DNA of 64,000 nt from Vreelandella alkaliphila (GTDB taxonomy: Bacteria > Pseudomonadota > Gammaproteobacteria > Pseudomonadales > Halomonadaceae), in NCBI RefSeq assembly GCF_016107625.1, contig NZ_JABASV010000006.1, positions 124,001 to 188,000 on the forward strand, given 5' to 3'. A program made the translations under genes and the position numbers. Position 1 is the stretch's first letter, and each line of letters begins with the position of its first letter. The notes below the pieces were generated by a model, which searched no databases, was not told where the DNA came from, and saw only the letters and a program-made list of their open reading frames with translations. Shown one piece after another: positions 53,793 through 64,000 of this stretch.

Positions 53793-54164
53793 TTACAGCA
53801 CTTCAGGCGCTAGGGAAATGATCTTCATGAACTTCTCATTACGAAGTTCACGAGTTACCGGCCCGAAGATACGCGTGCCGATCGGCTGTTCGTTGGTATT
53901 ATTCAACAAAACCGCCGCATTTCCATCGAAACGGATCAGCGAACCGTCACTACGACGGACGCCACTACGGGTGCGAACGACTACCGCTTTCAGCACTTGG
54001 CCTTTTTTGACCTTACCGCGCGGAATCGCTTCCTTCACCGTTACCTTAATGACGTCACCAACGCGAGCGTAGCGACGGTGTGAACCGCCTAACACCTTGA
54101 TGCATTGCACCCGGCGCGCTCCGCTGTTGTCAGCGACATCCAGCATTGTCTGAGTCTGAATCAT
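53793..54164 (-). CDS. rplN: 50S ribosomal protein L14
   Basis: 123 residues. [20 protein letters not shown] and [20 protein letters not shown] identify L14, which forms an intersubunit bridge. First gene of the spc operon; a 50-base gap separates it from rpsQ. Confidence 0.99.
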   Translation of the reverse strand: MIQTQTMLDVADNSGARRVQCIKVLGGSHRRYARVGDVIKVTVKEAIPRGKVKKGQVLKAVVVRTRSGVRRSDGSLIRFDGNAAVLLNNTNEQPIGTRIFGPVTRELRNEKFMKIISLAPEVL

Positions 54165-54214
54165 CGGTTTTCTCCAAACCTAATCTGACTGCACTGATCG
54201 GCAGACTTTAGGTA

Positions 54215-54475
54215 TTAACCCTTAGCCTGCTCAACCACCTCGACCAGCGTCCAAGCTTTCTTCTTGGAAAGCGGACGGCACTCCTGAATGGAAACCGTAT
54301 CGCCTGCCTTAGCCTGGTTCGCCTCATCATGGGCGTGCAGCTTGGTGGAGCGCTTGACGTATTTTCCGTAGATCGGGTGACGCTCACGACGCTCGATCAT
54401 AACGACGATGGATTTATCCATCTTATCGCTCACCACCTTGCCGGTGAGCGTACGTGTTTTTTTCTCTTCGGCCAT
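54215..54475 (-). CDS. rpsQ: 30S ribosomal protein S17
   Basis: 86 residues from [20 protein letters not shown], one base after the rpmC stop; the three upstream codons are less likely as a start. [20 protein letters not shown] and [18 protein letters not shown] complete the OB fold. Last gene of the S10 operon. Confidence 0.98.
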   Translation of the reverse strand: MAEEKKTRTLTGKVVSDKMDKSIVVMIERRERHPIYGKYVKRSTKLHAHDEANQAKAGDTVSIQECRPLSKKKAWTLVEVVEQAKG

Positions 54476-54476
54476 C

Positions 54477-54668
54477 TTATTCACCTGCCTTCTCGTTGAG
54501 CATAGTCTTCACACGGGCGATATCCCGGCGGACCTGCTTGAGCAGATGAGTCTGGCTCAGTTGGCCAGTGGCCTTCTGCATGCGCAGGTTAAACTGCTCG
54601 CGGAGTAGCTCGAGGAGTTGCTCTTGCAGCTCTCCTACGGACTTTTCACGAATTTCCTGGGCTTTCAT
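54477..54668 (-). CDS. rpmC: 50S ribosomal protein L29
   Basis: 63 residues, start [20 protein letters not shown] at the ATG that overlaps the rplP stop (TGATG); a GTG one codon earlier is possible. Two-helix protein near the tunnel exit that helps dock SRP and trigger factor. Confidence 0.98.
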   Translation of the reverse strand: MKAQEIREKSVGELQEQLLELLREQFNLRMQKATGQLSQTHLLKQVRRDIARVKTMLNEKAGE

Positions 54669-55081
54669 CACATCACCGTCCGTTTAGCAAAGGTGGTGGA
54701 CAAGGGCATCTTCTGTGCGGCCAATTCAAATGCTTCACGGGCCAACTCTTCGGATACACCTTCAATTTCGTACAGGACCCGACCCGGTTGGATCTGGGCT
54801 ACCCAGTACTCAACGGAACCTTTACCTTTACCCATACGAACTTCGAGCGGCTTCTTAGAGATCGGCTTATCAGGGAAGACGCGGATCCAAATTTTACCGC
54901 CACGTTTAACGTGACGTGTGATCGCACGACGGCCTGCTTCGATCTGGCGCGCAGTGATGCGGCCACGACCCGTTGCTTTGAGACCGTACTCCCCGAAGCT
55001 GATTTTGCTTCCGCGATGCGCCAGGCCACGGTTGCGGCCTTTCATCATCTTACGGAATTTCATACGCTTGGGCTGTAACAT
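54668..55081 (-). CDS. rplP: 50S ribosomal protein L16
   Basis: 137 residues. [40 protein letters not shown] and [20 protein letters not shown] are the L16 signatures. It binds near the A-site tRNA elbow. The Arg in the [11 protein letters not shown] loop is the residue hydroxylated by YcfD/RoxA in E. coli. Confidence 0.99.
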   Translation of the reverse strand: MLQPKRMKFRKMMKGRNRGLAHRGSKISFGEYGLKATGRGRITARQIEAGRRAITRHVKRGGKIWIRVFPDKPISKKPLEVRMGKGKGSVEYWVAQIQPGRVLYEIEGVSEELAREAFELAAQKMPLSTTFAKRTVM

Positions 55082-55096
55082 CGACTCGCTCTCCCC

Positions 55097-55801
55097 TTAC
55101 CTGGAACCTTTCTTCTTGGGCGCGTTGCCGGCAGGCTGCTGTTGCTTAGCCTTGGCACGTACTTCCTCAATACCACCGAGGATTTCACCCTTGAAGATCC
55201 ACACTTTGACGCCGATGACGCCGTAGGTGGTGTGAGCTTCGTAAGTGGCGTAGTCGATATCCGCACGCAACGTGTGCAACGGAACGCGACCTTCGCGGTA
55301 CCATTCGGTACGTGCGATTTCGGCACCACCCAGACGACCTGACAGCTGAATCTTAATGCCGCCAGCGCCAAGACGCATTGCGTTCTGTACCGCGCGCTTC
55401 ATAGCACGACGGAACATTACGCGACGCTCAAGCTGACCCGCTACGTTAGCAGCGACTAGCTTGGCATCCAGCTCCGGCTTGCGAACTTCTTCGATGTTCA
55501 CATGAACCGGAACACCCATCATCTCGGTTAGATCGCGACGCAAACGGTCGACATCTTCACCTTTTTTGCCAATCACGATACCCGGACGGGCAGTATGAAT
55601 GGTGATGCGGGCATTGTTAGCCGGACGCTCGATGTGAATGCGGCTTACGGAAGCGTTCTTTAAACGCTGATCCAGGAAGCTGCGCACTTCGAGATCGTTA
55701 TTGAGCTTATCGGCATAAGCGCCGCGCTCGGCATACCAGACAGAAGCATGGTCTTTGACGATGCCCAGTCGAATGCCTGTTGGATTGACTTTCTGACCCA
55801 T
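55097..55801 (-). CDS. rpsC: 30S ribosomal protein S3
   Basis: 234 residues. [20 protein letters not shown], the KH-type GxxG-like loop in [20 protein letters not shown], and C-terminal [13 protein letters not shown]. It lines the mRNA entry channel. Basic Lys/Gln-rich tail. Confidence 0.99.
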   Translation of the reverse strand: MGQKVNPTGIRLGIVKDHASVWYAERGAYADKLNNDLEVRSFLDQRLKNASVSRIHIERPANNARITIHTARPGIVIGKKGEDVDRLRRDLTEMMGVPVHVNIEEVRKPELDAKLVAANVAGQLERRVMFRRAMKRAVQNAMRLGAGGIKIQLSGRLGGAEIARTEWYREGRVPLHTLRADIDYATYEAHTTYGVIGVKVWIFKGEILGGIEEVRAKAKQQQPAGNAPKKKGSR

Positions 55802-55812
55802 CTGGTCGACTC

Positions 55813-56145
55813 CTACTTCTCGGCTACCTTGACGGTGATGTGGCAGGTGCGCTTCAAGATACGATCCGCACGGCCTTTGGCGCGCGGCTTGATACGCTTG
55901 AGCGTCACGCCCTCATCGACACAGATGGTCGAGACACGCAGCTCGTCGATGTCCATGCCGTTATTTTCTTCCGCATTCGCGATGGCGGACTGAAGCACTT
56001 TCTTGACCAGTTTGGCAGCCTTCTTCGGTGAGAAGGTCAGCAGGTCAATAGCTTCGGCGACCGGTTTACCGCGCACCTGGTCAGCCACCAAACGGGCCTT
56101 CTGTGCGGATAAAGCAGCGCCACTCAGCTTAGCTGTGACTTCCAT
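55813..56145 (-). CDS. rplV: 50S ribosomal protein L22
   Basis: 110 residues. [20 protein letters not shown] at the start and the extended tunnel loop in [20 protein letters not shown]. The loop narrows the exit tunnel where macrolides bind; no insertion is seen. Confidence 0.99.
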   Translation of the reverse strand: MEVTAKLSGAALSAQKARLVADQVRGKPVAEAIDLLTFSPKKAAKLVKKVLQSAIANAEENNGMDIDELRVSTICVDEGVTLKRIKPRAKGRADRILKRTCHITVKVAEK

Positions 56146-56163
56146 CTCTTAATCCTCTCTGGC

Positions 56164-56439
56164 TTACCGTTTGGCTTTCTTGTCCGCAGCATGCCCGCGA
56201 TATGTGCGAGTAGCAGCGAATTCGCCAAGTTTATGACCCACCATTTCCTCGGAGACGTGCACCGGGACATGCTGGCGTCCGTTATGGACCGCAATAGTCA
56301 GACCTACCATGTTGGGCAGGATCATCGAACGACGCGACCAAGTCTTGATTGGTTTGCGATCGTTCTTCTCCACTGCAGCCTCTACCTTCTTCAAAAGATG
56401 AAGGTCAATGAAGGGACCTTTCTTTAGTGAACGTGGCAC
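56164..56439 (-). CDS. rpsS: 30S ribosomal protein S19
   Basis: 91 residues. [20 protein letters not shown] and [20 protein letters not shown] followed by TRTYRGH. Head protein that pairs with S13. Confidence 0.99.
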   Translation of the reverse strand: MPRSLKKGPFIDLHLLKKVEAAVEKNDRKPIKTWSRRSMILPNMVGLTIAVHNGRQHVPVHVSEEMVGHKLGEFAATRTYRGHAADKKAKR

Positions 56440-56472
56440 AGCCGTTACCTCTTAAGTTCTTGGCAATTTCGA

Positions 56473-57303
56473 TTAACGCGTCTTGTTACGACGACGGATA
56501 ATCAGCTTGTCGGTGCGCTTGTTCTTACGCGTCTTGTGACCCTTAGTCGGCACACCCCATGGGGATACCGGGTGACGACCACCACTGGTGCGGCCTTCAC
56601 CACCACCGTGCGGGTGATCCACCGGGTTCATCGCGACACCGCGAACAGTCGGACGCACGCCTCTCCAGCGCTTCGCACCGGCCTTGCCAAGTTGACGCAG
56701 GCTGTGCTCGGAGTTGCTCACTTCGCCCAGAGTTGCGCGGCACTCAGCCAACACTTTGCGCATTTCGCCAGAGCGAAGACGTAAGGTGGCGTAGTTACCT
56801 TCACGAGCAACCAGCTGAGCGCTAGTACCGGCACTGCGAGCAATCTGCGCGCCTTTACCCGGCTTCAGTTCGATACCATGAACGGTAGAACCAAGCGGAA
56901 TATTGCGCAGCGGCAAAGCATTGCCTTTTTTGATGGGCGCGTTTACACCAGATTCCAGCACGTCACCCGCGCTGACACCTTTCGGTGCAATGATGTAACG
57001 ACGCTCACCATCTGCATATTTCAGTAGTGCAATATGCGCACTACGGTTCGGATCGTGCTCAAGACGCTCAACGGTGGCTGGAATGCCATCCTTGGTGCGT
57101 TTGAAGTCGATCAACCGGTAGTGCTGACGGTGACCACCGCCCACGTGGCGGGTGGTGATGCGACCGTAGTTGTTACGGCCACCGGACTTGGACTGTTTCT
57201 CCAAAAGCGGTGCATAAGCACGGCCTTTGTACAGTTCCTCACCAACGATCTTAACGACGTGGCGACGACCGGCGGATGTGGGTTTGGTCTTGACGATTGC
57301 CAT
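56473..57303 (-). CDS. rplB: 50S ribosomal protein L2
   Basis: 276 residues. N-terminal [20 protein letters not shown], central [15 protein letters not shown] RNA-binding core ([20 protein letters not shown]) and the signature [20 protein letters not shown], whose His is needed for peptidyl transfer assembly. Full length. Confidence 0.99.
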   Translation of the reverse strand: MAIVKTKPTSAGRRHVVKIVGEELYKGRAYAPLLEKQSKSGGRNNYGRITTRHVGGGHRQHYRLIDFKRTKDGIPATVERLEHDPNRSAHIALLKYADGERRYIIAPKGVSAGDVLESGVNAPIKKGNALPLRNIPLGSTVHGIELKPGKGAQIARSAGTSAQLVAREGNYATLRLRSGEMRKVLAECRATLGEVSNSEHSLRQLGKAGAKRWRGVRPTVRGVAMNPVDHPHGGGEGRTSGGRHPVSPWGVPTKGHKTRKNKRTDKLIIRRRNKTR

Positions 57304-57320
57304 TATCCGTACTCCTGCCC

Positions 57321-57617
57321 TTATTCGGCGCCAGAGAAGTCTTCGAGCGTTTCACCCGCAGCCAGGGTCACATACGCTTTGCGGTAACCCTTACGCAGGC
57401 CAACGCCGTGAGCAGTACGCTTAGTTTTCCCCTTCACGTTCAATACTTGAACGCTGCCGACCTTCTTGCCGAATAGTGCTTCAACGGCTTTCTTGATCTC
57501 GGGTTTGGTAGCATCAGATGCCACCTTGAAAACGTACTGGTTGCGCTCGGCTGCCATCGCGGCCTTTTCGGTCACGTGCGGTCCAAGCAGAACCTTAAAT
57601 ACGCGCTCCTGGTTCAT
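57321..57617 (-). CDS. rplW: 50S ribosomal protein L23
   Basis: 98 residues. [20 protein letters not shown] and [20 protein letters not shown] are typical; the ribosomal tunnel-exit docking site for trigger factor and SRP. It overlaps the rplD stop by four bases. Confidence 0.99.
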   Translation of the reverse strand: MNQERVFKVLLGPHVTEKAAMAAERNQYVFKVASDATKPEIKKAVEALFGKKVGSVQVLNVKGKTKRTAHGVGLRKGYRKAYVTLAAGETLEDFSGAE

Positions 57618-58219
57618 GCCAGCTTCTCCTCGAATTTACGCAGGGCGGAGACGGTGACCAGAACCTTATCAAAGGCTACTAGGCTCACCGGATCAGCTGC
57701 AGCGACATCCACCACGTCAACGTGGGGAAGGTTGCGTGCGGCCAGATAGAGCTTCTCGTCAATTTCTTCGGTGACGATCAACACTTTCTCAAGGTTGAGC
57801 TCTTTCAGCTTGGCAGCTACCTGCTTGGTCTTCGGCGCTTCAACGCTGAACTCTTCAACAGCGACAAGACGCTCTTGACGTACTAGCTCAGACAGGATGG
57901 AACGCATCGCCGCACGGTACATTTTGCGGTTTACTTTCTGGCTATGGTCCTGAGGACGCGCCGCGAAAGTCACACCGCCGCTGCGCCATAGCGGAGAGCG
58001 GATAGTACCGGCACGTGCACGACCGGTCCCCTTCTGACGCCACGGCTTCTTACCACCACCACGTACGTCGGAACGGTTCTTTTGAGCGCGGGTACCTTGA
58101 CGGCCACCAGCCAAATAGGCGGTTACCACCTGGTGAACCAGCGCTTCGTTGAATTCTTTGCCAAAAGTGGCATCGGCTACTTCAACGGTACCCGTGCCTG
58201 CAGCAAGATTCAGATTCAT
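57614..58219 (-). CDS. rplD: 50S ribosomal protein L4
   Basis: 201 residues. The long tunnel loop contains [20 protein letters not shown] and [20 protein letters not shown]. In E. coli L4 also represses the S10 operon through its leader RNA and assists rrn antitermination. C-terminal [12 protein letters not shown]. Confidence 0.99.
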   Translation of the reverse strand: MNLNLAAGTGTVEVADATFGKEFNEALVHQVVTAYLAGGRQGTRAQKNRSDVRGGGKKPWRQKGTGRARAGTIRSPLWRSGGVTFAARPQDHSQKVNRKMYRAAMRSILSELVRQERLVAVEEFSVEAPKTKQVAAKLKELNLEKVLIVTEEIDEKLYLAARNLPHVDVVDVAAADPVSLVAFDKVLVTVSALRKFEEKLA

Positions 58220-58234
58220 TGGTAATTATCCCCT

Positions 58235-58873
58235 TCAGCGAGCTTTCACGGCGCTGCGAACGATAACATCGCTACCGGTCGCGCCCGGAACAGCACCTTT
58301 GATCAGCAGCAGGTTACGCTCGGCGTCGACACGGACGATCTCAAGGCTCTGCACGGTGCAACGGGCATTACCCATTTGACCGGCCATTTTCTTGCCTTTA
58401 AATACGCGACCCGGAGTCTGACACATGCCGATAGAACCCGGCGCGCGGTGCGACAGGGAGTTACCATGCGTGTTGTCTTGGGTACGGAAATTCCAGCGCT
58501 TAACAGCACCCTGGAAGCCTTTACCCTTAGAGGTGCCGGTCACATCAATCATTTGACCAGCTTCGAAGAGGGATACGGTGAGTTCGCCACCCACTTCCGG
58601 AGATTCTTCGCCTTCTGCAAGACGGAATTCCATCAGTGAACGACCAGCCTCAACACCCGCCTTGGCAAACTGACCAGCTTGCGCTTTGGTGAGGTGCTTG
58701 GCTTTACGAGAACCTGTGGTGACCTGAACCGCTGCGTAACCGTCAGACTCAAGAGTCTTAACGCGCGTCACACGGTTAGGATCAACTTCAATAACGGTCA
58801 CGGGCACGGAAGCGCCATCTTCGGTAAAGACACGGGTCATCCCGGCCTTTTTACCGACTAAACCGATAGTCAT
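58235..58873 (-). CDS. rplC: 50S ribosomal protein L3
   Basis: 212 residues. [39 protein letters not shown], and [20 protein letters not shown], where the Gln of the GMCQTPGRV stretch is the residue methylated by PrmB in E. coli. Preceded by an unusually long 150-base spacer from rpsJ. Confidence 0.99.
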   Translation of the reverse strand: MTIGLVGKKAGMTRVFTEDGASVPVTVIEVDPNRVTRVKTLESDGYAAVQVTTGSRKAKHLTKAQAGQFAKAGVEAGRSLMEFRLAEGEESPEVGGELTVSLFEAGQMIDVTGTSKGKGFQGAVKRWNFRTQDNTHGNSLSHRAPGSIGMCQTPGRVFKGKKMAGQMGNARCTVQSLEIVRVDAERNLLLIKGAVPGATGSDVIVRSAVKAR

Positions 58874-59023
58874 ACTCAGTCTCCTATAGTGTACGGGGCT
58901 ATCACCCGCTATGGCTGCCCTTTCCAGAGCATTCCACTAGCACATTGTGTGGCGCCTCACGGCGCGGCGGCTGCTGCTCATTCTAAAAATTAATGAGCGC
59001 TGGGCCGCAAGTGTCTAGTGTAA
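58874..59023 (-). other. long structured spacer between rpsJ and rplC
   Basis: 150 bases inside an operon where spacers are otherwise 0-50. Complementary elements are nested: CACTAG (58935-58940) with CTAGTG (59015-59020), GCGCC (58952-58956) with GGCGC (58961-58965), and GCTCATT (58976-58982) with AATGAGC (58992-58998). No T-run follows either inner hairpin. It may be a regulatory RNA element or hold an internal promoter. Confidence 0.5.
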
Positions 59024-59335
59024 TTAGTCGAGCTTGATTTGCACGTCTACGCCAGCGGCGAGATCGAGCTTCATCAGCGCATCAACAGTTTTCTCGGTTG
59101 GCTCAACAATATCGAGCACACGCTTGTGCGTACGAATCTCATACTGGTCACGCGCATCTTTGTTAACGTGCGGTGAAATCAGGATGGTGTAACGCTCGCG
59201 GTTGGTCGGCAGCGGGATCGGACCACGAACCTGAGCACCAGTACGCTTAGCGGTTTCAACGATTTCCGCTGTGGACTGATCAATCAGGCGATGGTCGAAC
59301 GCTTTCAACCGAATGCGAATCTTTTGGTTCTGCAT
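59024..59335 (-). CDS. rpsJ: 30S ribosomal protein S10 (NusE)
   Basis: 103 residues. [20 protein letters not shown] and [20 protein letters not shown]. First gene of the S10 operon. As NusE it pairs with NusB on boxA RNA, which is the factor expected to read the boxA found in the CRISPR leader of this window. Confidence 0.99.
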   Translation of the reverse strand: MQNQKIRIRLKAFDHRLIDQSTAEIVETAKRTGAQVRGPIPLPTNRERYTILISPHVNKDARDQYEIRTHKRVLDIVEPTEKTVDALMKLDLAAGVDVQIKLD

Positions 59336-59451
59336 TTGCCCTAAACTCCAATGGATGTCGACGGCGCGAGCCGTCTACCCACGCATTCAAAGGATGCGCA
59401 TTATAGGCACGCCAAAAGCCCATGTCAAACATTTGCTATTGGTGCGCAGAA

Positions 59452-59473
59452 AAGGGGGCTCGCAAGAGCCCCC
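59452..59473 (-). terminator. intrinsic terminator downstream of tuf
   Basis: GGGGGCTC / GAGCCCCC stem with a 4-nt loop; the minus strand continues with TTTT. It ends the str operon 20 bases past the tuf stop and ahead of the S10 operon. Confidence 0.92.
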
Positions 59474-59494
59474 TTGATCAATCATCAAGCAAGC

Positions 59495-60688
59495 TTACTT
59501 GACGATTTTTGCAACAACGCCAGCACCAACGGTACGACCGCCTTCGCGAATTGCGAAGCGCAGACCTTCGTCCATAGCGATTGGAGCAATCAGGGTAACA
59601 ACCATCTTAACGTTGTCGCCCGGCATTACCATTTCAACACCTTCCGGCAGTTCACAGGTACCTGTTACGTCAGTGGTACGGAAGTAGAACTGGGGACGGT
59701 AGCCTTTGAAGAAAGGCGTGTGACGACCACCTTCTTCTTTGGACAGTACGTAAACTTCTGCTTCGAAGGTAGTGTGCGGGTTAATGGTGCCCGGCTTAGC
59801 CAGAACCTGGCCGCGCTCGACGTCATCACGCTTAGTACCACGCAGCAGGGCGCCAACGTTCTCACCTGCACGACCTTCGTCGAGCAGCTTACGGAACATT
59901 TCAACACCGGTAACGATGGTTTTAGTGGTGTCGCGGATACCCACGATTTCCACTTCTTCGCCTGCTTTAACGATACCGCGCTCTACACGACCGGTAACAA
60001 CAGTACCGCGGCCAGAGATAGAGAACACGTCTTCGATCGGCATCAGGAACGGCTGGTCGATAGCACGCTCCGGCTCAGGGATGTACTCATCCAGAGCTTT
60101 GATCAGATTCGCAACAGCAGTAGTACCCATGCCGTTCTCATCTTCACCGTTCAGAGCCATCAGCGCAGAACCAGTGATGATCGGCGTGTCGTCGCCCGGG
60201 AAGTCGTACTCGTCGAGGAGTTCGCGAACTTCCATCTCAACCAGCTCAAGCAACTCTTCGTCATCGACCATGTCCGCTTTATTCAGGAACACAACGATGT
60301 ACGGAACGCCAACCTGACGAGACAGCAGGATGTGCTCACGCGTCTGCGGCATCGGGCCGTCAGCAGCAGAACATACCAGGATTGCGCCGTCCATCTGCGC
60401 AGCACCGGTGATCATGTTCTTGACGTAGTCAGCGTGTCCTGGGCAGTCAACGTGCGCGTAGTGACGCTCTTCAGACTGATACTCAACGTGAGACGTAGCG
60501 ATGGTGATACCGCGCTCGCGCTCTTCAGGAGCGTTATCGATGGTATCAAACTCACGCCAGTCGCCGCCGAAAACCTCAGCAGACACACGAGTCAGAGCCG
60601 CTGTCAGAGTCGTTTTACCGTGGTCGACGTGACCGATGGTGCCGACGTTGACGTGCGGTTTGGAACGTTCAAATTTTTCCTTAGCCAC
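59495..60688 (-). CDS. tuf: elongation factor Tu
   Basis: 397 residues. GTP-binding motifs GHVDHGKT (G1), [12 protein letters not shown] (G3) and [13 protein letters not shown] (G4, NKAD). Domains 2 and 3 are complete and end [14 protein letters not shown]. Delivers aminoacyl-tRNA to the ribosome. Many gammaproteobacteria have a second tuf copy, which would lie outside this window. Confidence 0.99.
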   Translation of the reverse strand: MAKEKFERSKPHVNVGTIGHVDHGKTTLTAALTRVSAEVFGGDWREFDTIDNAPEERERGITIATSHVEYQSEERHYAHVDCPGHADYVKNMITGAAQMDGAILVCSAADGPMPQTREHILLSRQVGVPYIVVFLNKADMVDDEELLELVEMEVRELLDEYDFPGDDTPIITGSALMALNGEDENGMGTTAVANLIKALDEYIPEPERAIDQPFLMPIEDVFSISGRGTVVTGRVERGIVKAGEEVEIVGIRDTTKTIVTGVEMFRKLLDEGRAGENVGALLRGTKRDDVERGQVLAKPGTINPHTTFEAEVYVLSKEEGGRHTPFFKGYRPQFYFRTTDVTGTCELPEGVEMVMPGDNVKMVVTLIAPIAMDEGLRFAIREGGRTVGAGVVAKIVK

Positions 60689-60717
60689 TGCTATAACCTC
60701 TTTACGTTAGCTAACGG

Positions 60718-62841
60718 TTAACCGTTTTGGTTGATGACGGCTTCTACGACGCTGGAGGGCGCCTCGTCGTACTTCGCGAACTCCATAGAGTAGCTCGCAC
60801 GGCCCTGGGTCTGAGAGCGCAGATCGGTTGCGTAACCGAACATCTCACCCAGCGGCACCGTTGCGCGGATGACTTTGCCGGAGCTGGAGTCATCCATGCC
60901 CTGCACCAGACCGCGACGACGGTTCAGGTCACCCATGACGTCACCCATGAAATCTTCGGGGGTCACGACCTCGACCTTCATCACCGGTTCCAGCAGCACG
61001 GCCTTGGCCTTCCTGGCACCTTCTTTAACCGCCATGGAAGAAGCAATCTTAAACGCAGTCTCATTAGAGTCCACGTCATGGTAAGAGCCATCGTACAGCG
61101 TGACTTTAACGTCAATCATCGGGTAACCCGCGATGACACCGTTCTTCAGCTGTTCGTAGGCACCTTTTTCTACTGCCGGGATGTATTCCTTGGGAACCAC
61201 ACCACCAACAATTTCGTTGACGAACTTGAAGAAGATTTCTTCATCGCCTTCGCCCTTCTCTTCAGCAGCAAGCGGCTCAATGCGCAGATGCACGTGACCG
61301 TATTGTCCACGACCACCTGACTGGCGCACAAACTTGCCTTCTTGCTCAATACTGCCACGGATGGTTTCGCGGTAAGCAACCTGCGGCTTACCGATATTGG
61401 CCTCAACCTTAAACTCGCGACGCATACGGTCGACAAGAATATCCAGGTGCAGCTCACCCATACCAGAAATAATAGTCTGGCCGGTTTCTTCGTCAGTTTT
61501 CACCTGGAAGGAAGGATCTTCCTGGGCCAATTTACCCAGTGCAACACCCATTTTTTCCTGGTCAGCTTTCGACTTAGGCTCAACGGCAACAGAGATAACC
61601 GGATCCGGGAACTCCATACGCTCAAGTACGATCTTGTGATCGATATCACACAGGGTGTCACCTGTAGTCACATCTTTCAGACCGATACACGCTGCAATAT
61701 CACCCGCTAGTACTTCTTTAATCTCTTCACGAGTATTGGCGTGCATCTGAACGATACGACCAACACGCTCTTTCTTCTGCTTAACGGAGTTATAAACACC
61801 GTCACCAGATTTAAGAACGCCTGAGTAAACACGAATAAAGGTCAAGGTACCAACGAAGGGGTCGGTAGCGATCTTAAACGCCAACGCCGCAAACGGAGCA
61901 CTGTCATCCGCTTCACGAGTTGCTACGGTACCATCCTTGTCGTCCAACTCACCTTCGATTGCTTTAACTTCTGTCGGTGAGGGCAGATACTCAACAACCG
62001 CATCCAGGACTGCTTGAACACCCTTATTCTTAAAGGCAGAACCACAGGTCACTAGAACGATTTCGCTAGCCAGCGTGCGCGCACGAAGACCTGCTTTGAT
62101 TTCTTCAATGGTCAGTTCCCCACCTTCGAGGTACTTATCCATCAATTCATCAGAGCCTTCAGCTGCGGCTTCGATCATTTGCTCGCGATATTTTTCAGCA
62201 GTTTCTTGTAGCTCAGCAGGAATATCGACAAGCTCATACGAGGTGCCTAAGTCTTCCTCATTCCAGAGGATAGCCTTCATCTCGATCAGATCGATAACAC
62301 CTTTAAAGTCTTCCTCTGTACCCCAGTTAATCTGGATTGGCACAGCGTTAGCACCTAAGCGCTCCTTCAACTGGTCAACAACCATGAAGAAGTCTGCACC
62401 GGTACGGTCCATCTTATTGACGAAAACCATACGCGGAACTTCATACTTATTGGCCTGGCGCCATACTGTTTCGGTCTGCGGCTGAACGCCGGAGGAGCCG
62501 CACAGTACAACAACAGCACCATCAAGAACACGCAAAGAACGCTCAACTTCGATAGTGAAGTCAACGTGCCCCGGGGTGTCGATGATATTAATGCGGTGCT
62601 CATCAAACTGGTGATTCATACCTTTCCAGAAGGTAGTAACAGCAGCCGAGGTGATAGTAATACCACGCTCCTGCTCTTGCTCCATCCAGTCAGTAGTCGA
62701 AGCACCTTCATGGGTTTCGCCCAGCTTGTGGTTTACGCCAGTGTAAAACAAAACACGTTCTGTCGTGGTTGTCTTACCTGCATCAACGTGGGCAACAATA
62801 CCCAAGTTGCGATAGCGATTAAGCGGTGTTTTGCGTGCCAC
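60718..62841 (-). CDS. fusA: elongation factor G
   Basis: 707 residues from a GTG start reading (M)[19 protein letters not shown], with GGGAG seven to nine bases upstream; a TTG eight codons earlier opens the same frame but gives an abnormal N-terminus. G1 [14 protein letters not shown]3 DTPGHVDF and G4 [10 protein letters not shown] are present. Promotes translocation and, with RRF, recycling. Between rpsG and tuf in the str operon. Confidence 0.98.
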   Translation of the reverse strand: MARKTPLNRYRNLGIVAHVDAGKTTTTERVLFYTGVNHKLGETHEGASTTDWMEQEQERGITITSAAVTTFWKGMNHQFDEHRINIIDTPGHVDFTIEVERSLRVLDGAVVVLCGSSGVQPQTETVWRQANKYEVPRMVFVNKMDRTGADFFMVVDQLKERLGANAVPIQINWGTEEDFKGVIDLIEMKAILWNEEDLGTSYELVDIPAELQETAEKYREQMIEAAAEGSDELMDKYLEGGELTIEEIKAGLRARTLASEIVLVTCGSAFKNKGVQAVLDAVVEYLPSPTEVKAIEGELDDKDGTVATREADDSAPFAALAFKIATDPFVGTLTFIRVYSGVLKSGDGVYNSVKQKKERVGRIVQMHANTREEIKEVLAGDIAACIGLKDVTTGDTLCDIDHKIVLERMEFPDPVISVAVEPKSKADQEKMGVALGKLAQEDPSFQVKTDEETGQTIISGMGELHLDILVDRMRREFKVEANIGKPQVAYRETIRGSIEQEGKFVRQSGGRGQYGHVHLRIEPLAAEEKGEGDEEIFFKFVNEIVGGVVPKEYIPAVEKGAYEQLKNGVIAGYPMIDVKVTLYDGSYHDVDSNETAFKIASSMAVKEGARKAKAVLLEPVMKVEVVTPEDFMGDVMGDLNRRRGLVQGMDDSSSGKVIRATVPLGEMFGYATDLRSQTQGRASYSMEFAKYDEAPSSVVEAVINQNG

Positions 62842-63008
62842 GGTGAAGCTCCCGTTAGTTGGCAATGCTCGTTAATTCAGCAGTGTTCATTTTGCGTATC
62901 CCACCGCCGCCACCTATAAAGATAGCGGCAGTGTGTTGCAGCATGGCGAAAAAACTCTTTAGCGCAGCACAACCAGCAAAATCAAACACAAACTCAGAAA
63001 CGCCGAGT

Positions 63009-63479
63009 TTAGAAACGATAGTGAGAGAAGGCCTTGTTGGCTTCTGCCATACGGTGCACATCTTCACGCTTCTTAACAGCCGAGCCTTTGCCTTCAGCGG
63101 CATCCAGCATTTCACCTGCCAGGCGCTGAACCATCGTTTTCTCACCGCGGCGACGCGCAGCGTCCACCAACCAGCGCATTGCTAGGGCTTGGCGACGCGA
63201 AGGACGAACTTCGACCGGCACCTGATAGGTCGCACCACCAACACGGCGCGACTTTACTTCAACCATCGGCTGGATAGTTTCCAGCGCCTTGTCGAAGATT
63301 TCCAGCGGCTCTTCACTACTACGCTCGGCAACCTTGTCCAACGCACCGTAAACGATGCGCTCAGCTATGGACTTCTTGCCGCTGACCATCAGGTGGTTCA
63401 TGAACTTCGCCAGACGCTCACTTCCGAACTTAGGATCCGGCAGGATTTCGCGTTTAGCTACAACTCTTCTTCTAGGCAT
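63009..63479 (-). CDS. rpsG: 30S ribosomal protein S7
   Basis: 156 residues. [20 protein letters not shown], the signature [20 protein letters not shown] and [20 protein letters not shown]. Nucleates 30S head assembly; in E. coli it represses the str operon at the rpsL-rpsG junction. Here that junction is 141 bases. Confidence 0.99.
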   Translation of the reverse strand: MPRRRVVAKREILPDPKFGSERLAKFMNHLMVSGKKSIAERIVYGALDKVAERSSEEPLEIFDKALETIQPMVEVKSRRVGGATYQVPVEVRPSRRQALAMRWLVDAARRRGEKTMVQRLAGEMLDAAEGKGSAVKKREDVHRMAEANKAFSHYRF

Positions 63480-63620
63480 GATAAGCCCTCAATTAAGGAT
63501 CCTTCAGGTAAACCCGGGACTAATTGCGCTATTCGCGCCGCCCGACCTTACTCTTATCAGACCGTCATATTCATATTAAGGTAACAACGCCAGCGTCATA
63601 AGACGCCGCAACAAGACGCC

Positions 63621-63995
63621 TTAGGACTTCGGACGCTTGGTACCGTACTTAGAACGACCCTGCTTACGGTTCTGTACGCCAGAGGTGTCAAGGGCGCCAC
63701 GAACGGTGTGATAACGCACACCTGGCAAATCCTTTACACGACCACCGCGAATCAGAACAACAGAGTGCTCTTGCAGGTTGTGACCTTCACCACCGATGTA
63801 AGAAGACACTTCGAAACCGTTGGTAAGGCGCACACGGCAGACCTTACGAAGGGCCGAGTTCGGCTTCTTAGGGGTAGTAGTATAAACGCGCGTACAAACG
63901 CCACGTTTCTGCGGGCATGCCTGTAGCGCAGGTACGTCACTCTTAGTGACGGGGCGCTTACGCGGCTTGCGCACTAGCTGATTAATCGTTGCCAT
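63621..63995 (-). CDS. rpsL: 30S ribosomal protein S12
   Basis: 124 residues starting [20 protein letters not shown]. The decoding-site loops [20 protein letters not shown] (with the Lys of KPNS) and [20 protein letters not shown] are the wild-type, streptomycin-sensitive sequence. First gene of the str operon visible; its promoter is beyond the window. Confidence 0.99.
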   Translation of the reverse strand: MATINQLVRKPRKRPVTKSDVPALQACPQKRGVCTRVYTTTPKKPNSALRKVCRVRLTNGFEVSSYIGGEGHNLQEHSVVLIRGGRVKDLPGVRYHTVRGALDTSGVQNRKQGRSKYGTKRPKS

Positions 63996-64000
63996 GGTGT

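Noticed and set aside
59351..60721. 456-codon open frame on the plus strand opposite tuf
   Set aside because: It is the antisense shadow of the highly biased tuf codons; no ribosome-binding site and no recognisable protein.
63621..63995. Possible streptomycin-resistance allele of S12
   Set aside because: The decoding loops have the ordinary wild-type residues.

Overview
The window reads as chromosome of a moderately halophilic gammaproteobacterium, most likely Halomonadaceae (Halomonas or a close relative). The basis is gene content and protein character: a Halomonas-like neutral/acidic proteome, the gammaproteobacterial order of the str-S10-spc-alpha ribosomal operons, NtrBC/glnA, znu, thiM-thiE and a type I-F CRISPR-Cas locus. 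The taxon is an inference from recognition; no search was run.

Layout. 1-1464: end of a ugp-type glycerol-3-phosphate ABC transporter (ugpE partial, ugpC). 1.7-8.6 kb: a DUF1428 protein, a general porin, a glycosyltransferase/PAP2 phosphatase pair behind what looks like a tandem Pho box, an entericidin-like lipoprotein, a small hydrolase, a DUF6435 protein and a ChaN-like protein. 8.6-13.3 kb: nitrogen control (ntrC, ntrB, glnA) with sigma-54 and NtrC sites. 13.3-15.6 kb: two poorly characterised proteins and a small MscS channel.

15.86-31.5 kb is a complete type I-F CRISPR-Cas locus on the minus strand: cas1, cas2-3, cas8f, cas5f, cas7f, cas6f, a 129-nt leader, then an array of 117 repeats and 116 spacers. 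A truncated HicB-like reading frame lies antisense between cas8f and cas2-3. The array is the most remarkable object here. Two spacers (the 5th and 25th from the leader) are exact 32/32 copies of repeat-spacer junctions of the same array, each next to a CC PAM. Another spacer (47th) carries a complete intrinsic terminator in the direction of array transcription. The leader holds a perfect boxA antitermination motif, an IHF site and its own terminator-like hairpin. Repeats switch from one sequence to another about halfway along, and one spacer is amplified five times.

31.6-45.3 kb: a secreted protein of unknown function; a Zur-controlled zinc importer (a 49-aa His-containing membrane peptide, znuC, znuB, znuA); a cupin protein; glyoxalase I; a TPP-riboswitch-controlled thiamine salvage operon (thiM, thiE) with a translationally coupled LysR gene; DoxX; an extradiol dioxygenase; TrhP; an EamA exporter; and a D,D-carboxypeptidase with a SPOR domain.

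45.5-64 kb: the ribosomal protein supercluster on the minus strand, from rpsL at the right edge through rpsG, fusA, tuf, the S10, spc and alpha operons to rplQ and a terminator. Gene order is standard. Points of note are a GTG start for fusA, a 37-aa L36, an unusually long structured spacer between rpsJ and rplC, and a hairpin ahead of rpsM where the S4-binding leader is expected.
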